Shown: positions 18,663-27,045 of the stretch, piece by piece
Layout: every line of letters begins with the position of its first letter
Numbering within the stretch: position 1 is the stretch's first letter
Origin: Rhizobium sp. CF122
GTDB lineage: Bacteria > Pseudomonadota > Alphaproteobacteria > Rhizobiales > Rhizobiaceae
NCBI RefSeq assembly: GCF_000282035.1
Contig: NZ_AKKA01000075.1
Span: forward strand, 1 to 64,000
Direction of reading: 5' to 3'
DNA length: 64,000 nt
Position numbers and translations under genes: made by a program
The notes under the pieces: generated by a model
Told to the model about the DNA's origin: nothing
The model's database searches: none
The model's input: only the letters and a program-made list of their open reading frames with translations

Positions 18663-19001
18663 TCAGGTCATCCTTAGATCCACGCCAGGGTGCAGCTTCT
18701 TGAGGTTGGGCAGCGACTTCGTCTGCCAAGAAATCTGTGATGACCCCAGCACGGTCAAATGAATGTCCGGGCGGTTGCGCGCTTCGATTGTCAGTTTGGC
18801 GAGCAGGTTTATGCCGGAGGAATTGAGGAACTCCAGGCCCGTCAGGTCCAAAGTGGTTTTGCCGCCCCCAATTTCGAGCGCCTTCATCGCGAGTGCTTGG
18901 ACAGGCGCATACGCGTCAGGTCCCGACAGACGCATTGTCCCATCAAAATAGACGGTGCTGCCTTCGGACCAGACGCGGTAGGCTTCTTCTCTAATTTCCA
19001 T
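18663..19001 (-). CDS. STAS-domain protein (anti-sigma-factor-antagonist type)
   Basis: 112-residue stand-alone STAS protein, resembling the Slr1659-type regulators. The conserved phospho-acceptor region is [15 protein letters not shown], with Ser61/Ser62 at the position phosphorylated in SpoIIAA-like antagonists. It would be phosphorylated by an HATPase-type kinase and dephosphorylated by a SpoIIE-type phosphatase, both encoded just upstream. It is the last gene of the coupled six-gene set, 18 bp behind the HATPase gene. The output partner is unknown. Confidence 0.85.
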   Translation of the reverse strand: MEIREEAYRVWSEGSTVYFDGTMRLSGPDAYAPVQALAMKALEIGGGKTTLDLTGLEFLNSSGINLLAKLTIEARNRPDIHLTVLGSSQISWQTKSLPNLKKLHPGVDLRMT

Positions 19002-19019
19002 GGCGCACCTCCTGCCGTT

Positions 19020-19574
19020 TCATGCCGGAATTGCCATCGCGGCATATGTTTCAAGCCTTGTTCGTTCGCGAGGGTTGTCCTCCTCGAAGAGCCAGGCAAA
19101 CTGCACCTCGTAGTCGCTCATCAAGGTGAGCAAACCCAAGCCGGACGCATCGCCGGTCGCGGTCGTGGCATTTGACTCGATCTGCCTGATAAGCAGATCG
19201 CCGGGATCGCCGCTCGTTACCTTCCCGAGCAGTTGCTTGAATCTGTCGGCCGTCTCGCTGTCGACAAAATTGGACACCCTGAGTCGAAAATAATCCGGTT
19301 GTGCACGCGCTTCTACCACGACTTCTCCACGAACGCGAAACTTAATGGCGTTCTCGATCAGTTCGTTTGCGAGGTAACCGATGTCCTGCTTGAGCTGATT
19401 GTAGATCCGCTTCGATGGACGAAACCTTGGCGCCATCATCTCGGCGATGAAGTCGGACGTCATGCCGGAATGCTTCCAGGCGAGATCAAGCGGACCGTCA
19501 AACAACCGAAGCCGGAACGCGTGAGTAGTATCGGGGGAGGTGAGGTGTTTCTGTCCAAAGAGCGTGACGGTCAT
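19020..19574 (-). CDS. HATPase-fold regulator (Slr1658-like, anti-sigma/kinase type)
   Basis: 184-residue protein with GHKL ATPase motifs. The N-box is NELIENAIKF (70-79, Mg-binding Asn75) and a Gly-rich lid region is GDASGLGL (141-148). This resembles Slr1658-type regulators that pair with Slr1659-type STAS proteins. By analogy with SpoIIAB/RsbW it would phosphorylate the STAS partner(s). It sits between the phosphatase (4 bp gap) and the STAS gene (18 bp gap). Confidence 0.8.
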   Translation of the reverse strand: MTVTLFGQKHLTSPDTTHAFRLRLFDGPLDLAWKHSGMTSDFIAEMMAPRFRPSKRIYNQLKQDIGYLANELIENAIKFRVRGEVVVEARAQPDYFRLRVSNFVDSETADRFKQLLGKVTSGDPGDLLIRQIESNATTATGDASGLGLLTLMSDYEVQFAWLFEEDNPRERTRLETYAAMAIPA

Positions 19575-19578
19575 GTCA

Positions 19579-21936
19579 TCACCTATGCCGCATCACAACC
19601 AGCGTGATGTCATCATGTATTTTCTGCGTTCCGATATAGGCCATCAGCCCTTCGATAATACCGTCCTTTACCTCTTCGGCGGTCTGGCCATGCAGGCGCC
19701 GTGCGCTCTGACAAAGCCGATCGATGCCGAACAGCTCGCCCCGTGTATTTTCGGCTTCCGTGATACCGTCCGTATGAAGCACGATCAGGTCGCCTTTCTC
19801 GAAGGATATCTCGCGAGTATCAACAAAAGGCGAGATATCGGATTCAAGTCCAACCGGAAGGCCGAGGTCACCGGTATCTATGCGCTCGACCTCGCCTGTC
19901 TGGCGAATGACAATGAGGTCCTCATGTTGTCCGGAGATCGTGAGGCGCTCACCATCGTAGTCAAGAAAAGACAAGCTGAGGTGCTTATTGGTCCTCGTCC
20001 GCTCGATATTCTTGAAGATCGCTCGGTTCAGGTGTGCAAGGAATTTCGATGGGTCGGTTTCTCCCGCCTCGAGCAAGGCGCGGGCGACCGATTGCACCAT
20101 CAGCATCAGAACGCCGCTCTCCAGGCCATGACCTGTAACATCGCCAATACCGATCTTCAGGGTCCTGCCGTTCTGCAAGACGTCATAGTAGTCGCCACCA
20201 ACCTCGTCGGCGGGACGCATATAAGCGGCAATTTCCAAATGCTCTACCGCGCCGAGCTCCGTTGCGCGTGGCAACACCATCATCTGGATGTGTCGGGCCA
20301 CATCGAGCTCGGCGCCGAGGCGTAGGTTTTCGCTCTTCAGCTGCGTATTCAATGCCGAGATTTCTTCCTTTGCCTCCTCGATCTCTTTCGTGCGTTCCTC
20401 GACCAGATTTTCGAGGTTCTCGGTGTGGAAGCTGATCTGTTCGGCCATGCGATTGAAGGCAAGCCCCGCCTGCGCGACCTCATCCTTGCTGGTAATCGCC
20501 ACCCGCACGGAATAGTCCTTCGCTTCAATGCGCTTTGCCGCGGCCGCCAGGGCACGGATCCCGCTGGTGATGCGCTTCGACGCCGCAAATACTGCGGCTG
20601 CGACGATGAGCAGTGACACGAGAACCGCGAGGATCTGATAGAGCAGGATACGGTTGGTCGCCCGCGCTATCTGCTCCCTGGCAGCGATCAGCGAGGCATA
20701 AATCTCCCGCTCTGGTACGACAATACCAAGCGACATGACTTCGCGCTGAACGGGGCCCTTGACCCAAAGATTGGAAGGGCGGAGCTGTTTTGTGACCACC
20801 AGATAGGGCACGTCCTCGCCATTTTCGCTCAGTGAAATGTGCTGAATGACGCCATCCGCATCGAGTGGAAGAGAGGCAATGGCTTTCTGCGAACTGTTTC
20901 GGAGCGAGCGGTCAACTCCTGTCACGCCTTGGTTGGTCGCATCGCTTGCCGCGCGCAAGCCGATGACCTTCTCCCCGGTTCGGTTGATTGCAACAACATT
21001 GCCGTTTGACATGGCGAGGAAGCCGAAACCGCTTTCCGCGACCTTCACGTGTTCGACGATTTCGCCAAGCTGATCGAGCGTGATGTCGGCGCCGGCCGTC
21101 CCAGCTACGTCGCGGCGATCAGCCGTCCAGAGAGGATGGAAGAAGCTGACGATCAGCTTTCCTGTTATGGCGTCGGTGTAGGGGGCGGTCTGGGTGATGT
21201 TTTCAGGAACGGGGCGGGAGGCTGGATTTTGCGCCCACTGCTGCCAAGATTCGTAAATGCCGGGGAAGAAGAAGTCCCAGAAGTTCGCCTCATTGTGGCC
21301 GGGATAGAGCTTGTCGAATGTCTGCGCCTGATCGGTATAGGGAGCAGTTCTGAAGATCGGCCGCTCTTTCGGACCGATGTAGTACATTTGAAGTTTGGAG
21401 GCTCCGTTTTGCAGGAGGTTCGGGGCAACGAGATCAAGAACGGCACTGGTTTCGATATCGGCCTGCACTTGCGGCAGCGGACGATGATCCTTGTCGAGGA
21501 GGTAGCCCCAGACACTGACGACGGATTGTGAGCCGGGAGCGTTCTGCGCCCAGCCGCCGATGCTGTTGAAGCTTAGGGTCACAGCATCAGGGTCAGCTGT
21601 GGCCATTGCGTCGCCAACCTGGTTGTTTCTGATCGGTCGATCGATCTGCGCCTGTAGCACGCCGGCGAGGGCCTTAACGTCGGAATGCACCTGGTCGAGA
21701 AGCAGCCCGACCTGCGCGACCGTGGAATCGGTGGAGGAGCGGATATAATCCTGGCTCGCCCTTTCTAGGCCCTCGCCGACCTGAGTGGTCGCATCGCGTG
21801 ACAGACGTTGCACATTCCAGAGCGCAAGGCCGCCGCTGACAAGAAGATCGAAAAGCACGGCGCCGCCGACGACGATGATGAATTTCGTCCGAAACGAGCG
21901 CAATCCGAGGCTTGGTTTCTTTGAAGCACCGGTCAT
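19579..21936 (-). CDS. Membrane SpoIIE-type (PP2C) serine phosphatase with dCache-like sensor and HAMP
   Basis: 785-residue sensor phosphatase. Membrane span 1 is about residues 18-40, followed by a large periplasmic dCache-like sensor (about 55-425), span 2 (about 430-452), HAMP (about 453-505), a coiled coil (about 507-545) and a SpoIIE/PP2C domain (about 555-785). Metal-binding motifs are intact: DEVGGDYYD, GDVTGHG, HTDGITEA and DDITLVVMR. The architecture matches SiaA of Pseudomonas and related partner-switch phosphatases. Its likely substrates are the phosphorylated STAS domains encoded next to it. The start overlaps the stop of the STAS-methyltransferase gene by 4 bp. Confidence 0.92.
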   Translation of the reverse strand: MTGASKKPSLGLRSFRTKFIIVVGGAVLFDLLVSGGLALWNVQRLSRDATTQVGEGLERASQDYIRSSTDSTVAQVGLLLDQVHSDVKALAGVLQAQIDRPIRNNQVGDAMATADPDAVTLSFNSIGGWAQNAPGSQSVVSVWGYLLDKDHRPLPQVQADIETSAVLDLVAPNLLQNGASKLQMYYIGPKERPIFRTAPYTDQAQTFDKLYPGHNEANFWDFFFPGIYESWQQWAQNPASRPVPENITQTAPYTDAITGKLIVSFFHPLWTADRRDVAGTAGADITLDQLGEIVEHVKVAESGFGFLAMSNGNVVAINRTGEKVIGLRAASDATNQGVTGVDRSLRNSSQKAIASLPLDADGVIQHISLSENGEDVPYLVVTKQLRPSNLWVKGPVQREVMSLGIVVPEREIYASLIAAREQIARATNRILLYQILAVLVSLLIVAAAVFAASKRITSGIRALAAAAKRIEAKDYSVRVAITSKDEVAQAGLAFNRMAEQISFHTENLENLVEERTKEIEEAKEEISALNTQLKSENLRLGAELDVARHIQMMVLPRATELGAVEHLEIAAYMRPADEVGGDYYDVLQNGRTLKIGIGDVTGHGLESGVLMLMVQSVARALLEAGETDPSKFLAHLNRAIFKNIERTRTNKHLSLSFLDYDGERLTISGQHEDLIVIRQTGEVERIDTGDLGLPVGLESDISPFVDTREISFEKGDLIVLHTDGITEAENTRGELFGIDRLCQSARRLHGQTAEEVKDGIIEGLMAYIGTQKIHDDITLVVMRHR

Positions 21937-23111
21937 AGCGGCTTTTGCCCCGACGCTGCCCAGATAGGCCAGCCGGCATAGCCTCTCGGGTGAAGCGCGG
22001 CAAAGATATGATCTCTAAAGCCCTGCCTGAACCGCGCGATGAATTCGGGCGTGTCTCCTCGTCTGACGGACATTTCCCCGGCATAAACATCTTCCCAGGC
22101 TTCAATGACGTCGGCGAATTCCTGCGGATCGCCGTCGAGGTTGGTAACCATGAAACTTTCGATCCTCACATCCTCGAAACCAGTATCCAGCAGCAGGCGA
22201 GAACCCTTTGGCCCCATTTCGACGTCCATGTCGAAATGGCGAAAGAGCTTGGCAACCTCGTTATAGGTCCACTGGATGCTGTCGGCGCGGGGCTCACCCA
22301 GGCAGTGGGAGTTCTTTTCGTTGGTGATGTAGACCCTGCCGCCCGGCTTGCAGATGCGATAAAGCTCCCTCAACAGGAGTTCGGGTCGGTTGAAGATCTG
22401 CAGCGAGTGCCGGCACGTCACAAAATCGAACTGGTCGTTTTCGAACAGCATCTGCGATGCATCGCCATAAGTGTACTCGATATCGCGAACGCAGAAGTCT
22501 TCCGCAACGGAGCGCGCATAGTCGAGGCTTGCCATGGAATGGTCGAGCGCGACTATCCTGGCGGGGTCGAATTCCTTCCTGACAAGCATTGCGAAATCAC
22601 CGATGCCGCAGCAAATGTCGGCGATCGTCATGCCGCTGCGAAGTCCGTGCCGTGGCAGGATCTCCCGCTCGTGACGCCAGGTCATTTTCGTCTGTGTCCG
22701 GAGGATAGGGATGAAGCTCTCGTTCTCGACAAATGTCTGACCGGGATAAAAGGCAGAATCATATATCTCCATGGAGATGTTAGGCGAGAGTTCGCTCAGG
22801 TGCCGAAACACCTGCGTTGCCCATGTGACAACACTCGACGTCAGAACGACAATCCTGAGCTCCGGCCGCGAGCGGGAGGCGTCGACCAGGACCCGCGCCA
22901 GGGCACGGAATGCCGTGCTGTTCATGTGGGTAACGCGTTTCAGATTGACGTAGAAGACCCCTTGGACCGTTTCAATCTTGTCTCGCAGCAGTAAGAGATC
23001 ATCCGCGATGTCGGTGATCGAACGGGGTCGGAGAACGCCGGTTGCTACAAATTCCTGATTGCCGGTGTCGAATTGCGTCGTAAAGACAGGTGAAGAACCG
23101 TTCGGGGTCAA
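21933..23111 (-). CDS. STAS domain fused to SAM-dependent methyltransferase
   Basis: 392-residue two-domain protein. Residues 1-125 are a STAS domain with a serine in the phospho-acceptor position (HMNSTAFRAL, Ser65). Residues about 145-330 are a class I methyltransferase with SAM motif I ADICCGIGD (164-172), an acidic residue ending beta-2 (VALDHS) and the post-motif TCRHSLQIF. The methyl acceptor is unknown; the fold is closest to UbiE-like small-molecule methyltransferases. The arrangement suggests methyl transfer gated by STAS phosphorylation. It overlaps its neighbours by 4 bp on both sides. Confidence 0.88.
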   Translation of the reverse strand: MTPNGSSPVFTTQFDTGNQEFVATGVLRPRSITDIADDLLLLRDKIETVQGVFYVNLKRVTHMNSTAFRALARVLVDASRSRPELRIVVLTSSVVTWATQVFRHLSELSPNISMEIYDSAFYPGQTFVENESFIPILRTQTKMTWRHEREILPRHGLRSGMTIADICCGIGDFAMLVRKEFDPARIVALDHSMASLDYARSVAEDFCVRDIEYTYGDASQMLFENDQFDFVTCRHSLQIFNRPELLLRELYRICKPGGRVYITNEKNSHCLGEPRADSIQWTYNEVAKLFRHFDMDVEMGPKGSRLLLDTGFEDVRIESFMVTNLDGDPQEFADVIEAWEDVYAGEMSVRRGDTPEFIARFRQGFRDHIFAALHPRGYAGWPIWAASGQKPL

Positions 23112-23629
23112 TGGAGGAGCCTCTCGAGCGGCAGGTCGACAACGAAGGTGAGCGCGTCGGCGCTCGAGGCGCGTAGCTCTATGTCCGCGTCATAGTTGAC
23201 CGCCAATCCCAATAGGACTGCTTGCTCCAGGGGAGCCGTCTCGTCGGCGATGACCTCTACGTAGTTTGCCAGTTGTCCACTGTGTTTCAGACCCTGGACG
23301 AGTTCAAAGTAAAAGCGACGCTGTTGCGACGGGCACGGAAAGCTCAACTCGATCCGTTCTATCTGTTCATGACGATAGAAGACGCATATCAGTTCGCCCT
23401 CTTGCGCGTTCGAGCGAAACGACATCTCGAGGAGTTCGTTGAGGGCCGAAGAAAGAAGATTGGAGTGGCGCAGCGGATCACGGCGGTCATGGCTGACCAT
23501 TCGGGCGACATAGTTCGAGAGTTGATCGCAATGCAGCCAGTCGGCCGTGAACGTTGCCATCTCCATTTCCAGATTGAGAAGTTGCTCGAAAGCCGTGTCT
23601 GCTGTCGTCGCCGCCTCCTGCCTTTTCAA
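23108..23629 (-). CDS. Degenerate HATPase-like partner protein (TTG start)
   Basis: 173-residue protein starting at TTG 23629. This start lies 6 bases after AAGGAGG and overlaps the stop of the upstream gene (TTGA), so it is preferred over the longer frame reaching 23809. A segment NELLEMSF (64-71) resembles the N-box of the HATPase gene downstream, but Met69 replaces the Mg-binding Asn and no Gly-rich lid is visible. It is therefore probably a non-catalytic relative or scaffold. I do not recognise a named family with confidence. Confidence 0.65.
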   Translation of the reverse strand: MKRQEAATTADTAFEQLLNLEMEMATFTADWLHCDQLSNYVARMVSHDRRDPLRHSNLLSSALNELLEMSFRSNAQEGELICVFYRHEQIERIELSFPCPSQQRRFYFELVQGLKHSGQLANYVEVIADETAPLEQAVLLGLAVNYDADIELRASSADALTFVVDLPLERLLH

Positions 23630-25368
23630 CCTGCACCTCCTTGGCCAAGCGCCATCCCGGCTCCCTCCGGACCCGTCATGGTCCTCGTTGCGCCGCCGTT
23701 TCCCCGCCGCGCTTTCCGGTGGCCGATGAATTGGCCAATGTGGTCCACATGCATCGGTGGGCTCAGGAAGTGGCCCTGCAGCCTGTCGCAGCCCTCCTCC
23801 AGCAACCACGCGGCCTGTTCGGCTGTCTCCACGCCTTCGGCAGTGACACGCATGCCAAGCCCGTGCGACAGCGCAATGACGGACCGCACGATCGTCTGGC
23901 TCTTTTCGTCGTCCAGGAGGTCGTTGATGAAGTATTTGTCGATCTTGATGTTATCGAAGGGAAAATTCTTCAGGTAACTCAAGGATGAGTACTCAGTCCC
24001 GAAGTCGTCGAGGGAGATCTGGATGCCAAGCACGTTGAGGATGTTCAAAGTATCGAGGTTATTGATCGTGCGCTCCAGAAGGACGGTTTCCGTAATCTCG
24101 AGTTCCAGGCGTTCGGCGGGAAAGCCGATAAGATCGAGAGTTTGCGACACGCGATCAGTGAAGCCTGTTGTCAAGAATTCCGCCGGGGATAAGTTGATGG
24201 CAACGGTGTAATGGTCCGGCCAACTCAAGGCTTCCCGACAGGCTTCGTCCAGCACCCATTGGCCGATTTCGCTCATCAGCCCATCTGCCTCTGCCATCGG
24301 GATAAAGGCGATCGGAGGGATCACGCCGAGCCTGGGATGGCGCCAGCGCAGGAGAGCCTCGAAGCCGGTTACGGTGCGCGAGTTGTCGACAAGAGGCTGA
24401 TATTCGAGGAAGAACTCTCCATGCTGAAGCGCGACTCTAAGGCTGCGCCTCAGCACCTCCCGTTGCTCCAGCACTACCAACATGCTGGGATCAAAGGTTC
24501 GCGCGCGGCGGCGTCCTTCCTTTTTTGCAGCATAGAGGGCGACGTCGGCTGCTTTCATTAACTGCTCGCCCTCATCGCCATCGCGCGGCGCAATCGCAAT
24601 GCCGATACTGGCTCCCACAAAGACAGTGATGCCGTCTACCACGAATGGCTTCTTGAATTCGCCAACCAGCGCGTCAGCCAGTCGCTCGGCCTCACGTGGT
24701 TGCTCTTGAGCAGTTTGGATGATCGCGAATTCGTCACCGGCAAGGCGGAAGGCTGTCTCGTCCATGCCAAGCACGCTTCGGATCCTGCCGGCGGCAAGCT
24801 TCAGAACAATGTCTCCAGCGCCGTGCCCTAGCGTATCGTTGACTGGTTTAAAGTCGTCCAGGTCGATCTGCATCAGCGCAAGACCGCGCTTGTCGTCGGT
24901 AGGAAGAAGCCGCCCCAACTCGTCGCTGAACTGCCGGCGGTTGGGCAATCCCGTCAGGACGTCATGGGTTGCCTGGTGTAGGAGCAGCGCTCGCTCCTGC
25001 TCGTGCGCAGTTGTCGTCTCATTGCGATCGGCAGCGCCGATTTCGACGATCGCCAACCCCTCCCTGGCCGGCAGCAGCAGCAGGTCGTACCGGTCGTGCG
25101 TTGATACACCTAACCGGATGGATTGTGGCCGGCCGGTCTTGATGACGAGTTGTACGAGGTCTGCGGACGGAGGGGTTGCCAGCGCCGGGTAAATATCAGC
25201 CAACTTCGTGTGGGCCTGCTCGTTAAAGCCCGAGCGCTCGGCGAGTTTTTCGGACCAATCGACAAGAACGAGGTCGAGATCCCAGAGCGAGAAAACTGCC
25301 TCGGCGCGGTTGAAGAATTCGGATCCTTGTGGAACCAGCTTAGGCCAATTCGCACGATTTTCCGGCAT
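23626..25368 (-). CDS. PAS-GGDEF-EAL cyclic-di-GMP signalling protein
   Basis: 580-residue cytoplasmic protein. A PAS-like segment (about 15-110) is followed by GGDEF (about 130-290) and EAL (about 300-550). The EAL domain keeps its catalytic set (FEALLRW with EAL at 337-339, AINLSP, ELEITETVLL, DDFGTEYSS, KIDKYFI, AEGVET), so phosphodiesterase activity is likely. The cyclase motif reads AGDEF (Ala210), a variant that is sometimes active. It leads the operon and probably ties the partner switch to c-di-GMP. Confidence 0.92.
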   Translation of the reverse strand: MPENRANWPKLVPQGSEFFNRAEAVFSLWDLDLVLVDWSEKLAERSGFNEQAHTKLADIYPALATPPSADLVQLVIKTGRPQSIRLGVSTHDRYDLLLLPAREGLAIVEIGAADRNETTTAHEQERALLLHQATHDVLTGLPNRRQFSDELGRLLPTDDKRGLALMQIDLDDFKPVNDTLGHGAGDIVLKLAAGRIRSVLGMDETAFRLAGDEFAIIQTAQEQPREAERLADALVGEFKKPFVVDGITVFVGASIGIAIAPRDGDEGEQLMKAADVALYAAKKEGRRRARTFDPSMLVVLEQREVLRRSLRVALQHGEFFLEYQPLVDNSRTVTGFEALLRWRHPRLGVIPPIAFIPMAEADGLMSEIGQWVLDEACREALSWPDHYTVAINLSPAEFLTTGFTDRVSQTLDLIGFPAERLELEITETVLLERTINNLDTLNILNVLGIQISLDDFGTEYSSLSYLKNFPFDNIKIDKYFINDLLDDEKSQTIVRSVIALSHGLGMRVTAEGVETAEQAAWLLEEGCDRLQGHFLSPPMHVDHIGQFIGHRKARRGNGGATRTMTGPEGAGMALGQGGAG

Positions 25369-25621
25369 ATGGGTTGGGCCTCCTCGTTGCGCGGCGCCTA
25401 GATTCTTTGATGTATCCCACCAGGATTGAATCAGCTCGTTGTATAACAGCTAGCGCATGCCGTGTTGTAGTCAATCAAAAACGCTACCATAGGGCCCCAT
25501 TGTGCATATTCATGTGAATGGCAGATATGGGATGTACGCAGACAGTGCCCTTGTCGTATCATGAGAACGACACATGACAGCAATGGCCACGCCGCCAACA
25601 GTATTCGCGCTAAAGCTAGCC

Positions 25622-26494
25622 TCAGAATTCGCGCAGACACTTCATAACTTCCCGCAGACCTTTTGTGAGGTGCTTGTCCCGGCGCAAAACAATGCCGAGC
25701 TGACGGACCAGGCGCGGCCTGACGGGCGACGTTATGAGAAATCCTGCACGGTCTTGCTTCAACGCGAGTGCAGGCAGCAGCGACCAGCCCAATCCTGCGG
25801 CGACCAGCTCCTTGATCGCTTCAACGCTTCCGAACTCCATCGCAGGCTGTATGCGGACGCCCGCGTCGGCGAACCACCCGTCTGTGGCAGCGCGCGTGTT
25901 GCCGCCCTCGTAGAGCAGGAGAACCTTGTCTTTGAGAAACGCGGCGTCGGGTCCTCCTTCGGGTATTTCGCTGTCTTTGGGAGCCACTGCCAGCAACTCG
26001 TCCTCGTAGAAAGGCTCGATCTCCAGCGACCGGCCAGAGGCGGGAAGGGTGACGACGGCGAGGTCGAGTGCGTTTGCCTCAAGATCACGCAAGACCTCTT
26101 CGGTGTTGCCGATCCGGACGGTAATCTCAAGTCCCGGCATTCGCTTTCTCGCGGACGCGATTGCGCGAGGAAGCAGGTGTATTGACGCCGTCCCGCCGCT
26201 GCCGATCCTGACTCGACCGGCCGAGCCCTCTCGATGTGGCGTCATTGCATCGGCCGCCGCACCACACTCTTCCAGGATGCGCCTTGCGTGAACGAGGAGA
26301 TCCGAGCCGGCTGGCGATGGCAGTGCGCGTCGCCCCACGCGCTCGATCAGCCGAACCCCAAGCCGCTGCTCGAGCAGTTTGACCTGCAGACTGACGGCCG
26401 GTTGGGTAAGGCCAACCTTGTCGGCCGCCGCCGTGAAACTCCCTAGATCGATGACGGTTACAAAGGCCAAGAGTTGATCAAGGTTGGGTATCAT
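25622..26494 (-). CDS. LysR-family transcriptional regulator
   Basis: 290 residues. An N-terminal winged helix-turn-helix (FTAAADKVGLTQPAVSLQVKLLEQRLG, about 20-46) is followed by a periplasmic-binding-protein-like effector domain. It faces left and is divergent from the DUF1127 gene, with a CTTAT-N7-ATAAG dyad 9 bp ahead of its start. The target genes and effector are unknown; autoregulation and control of the divergent gene are plausible. Confidence 0.92.
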   Translation of the reverse strand: MIPNLDQLLAFVTVIDLGSFTAAADKVGLTQPAVSLQVKLLEQRLGVRLIERVGRRALPSPAGSDLLVHARRILEECGAAADAMTPHREGSAGRVRIGSGGTASIHLLPRAIASARKRMPGLEITVRIGNTEEVLRDLEANALDLAVVTLPASGRSLEIEPFYEDELLAVAPKDSEIPEGGPDAAFLKDKVLLLYEGGNTRAATDGWFADAGVRIQPAMEFGSVEAIKELVAAGLGWSLLPALALKQDRAGFLITSPVRPRLVRQLGIVLRRDKHLTKGLREVMKCLREF

Positions 26495-26502
26495 TAAAAA
26501 TC

Positions 26503-26519
26503 CTTATGCTTTGTATAAG
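26503..26519. promoter_or_regulatory. LysR-type operator candidate
   Basis: Dyad CTTAT (26503-26507), 7 bases, ATAAG (26515-26519). This fits the T-N11-A style of LysR boxes and lies in the divergent region between the LysR gene and the DUF1127 gene. Confidence 0.45.
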
Positions 26520-26609
26520 TGCAATAACCTTCCTTCGACGTATTCGCCAGCCTTATCCTATTGGCGTTCTGCTGATCGCATTGTGGATCGCTGATGACAG
26601 GAGAGTGAA

Positions 26610-26828
26610 ATGTCGACCGACGTCGGGAAGGAACTGGATTGGAAAAGCGACGCCGCCCCGCTGCGAAGCGCTCTGAGACGCGCACTGGCGTTTCTGTCCT
26701 GGCGCTTGGAGAAACGTCGCAGCCGGCGGGCAATCGCGGAGCTGACGAGGGATCAGCTTCAGGACATCGGGATCACGCCGGAGGAGGCTTCGGCTGAGAT
26801 CGGCAAGTCCTGGTTCTGGAACTTATAG
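26610..26828 (+). CDS. DUF1127 domain small protein
   Basis: 72 residues. The C-terminal part is a typical DUF1127 helix pair: RRSRRAIAELTRDQLQDIGITPEEASAE. This Arg-rich small-protein family is abundant in Rhizobiaceae; some members affect RNA turnover or phosphate and carbon metabolism, but the role here is unknown. It has a ribosome site (GGAGAGTG) and is divergent from the LysR gene. Confidence 0.85.
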   Translation: MSTDVGKELDWKSDAAPLRSALRRALAFLSWRLEKRRSRRAIAELTRDQLQDIGITPEEASAEIGKSWFWNL

Positions 26829-27045
26829 CTGCAGGTGTCTCCACTCGTCCGCTGTGTGTCATCCTCGAGTGGGTTGCGAACGCCTCGAGCGAGACGCTGC
26901 GTTAGCGCATTCGTGAAGCGCCTTGACCGACCGGCATCCAATGCGCATGTAAGAATGTGCTGATGGACGACCTGTATCAATTCGGAATAGGATGCGATAC
27001 GACAGGAACGCTTAAGTCAAGTCTGCAGGAGCCAGGGAGGGGAGA

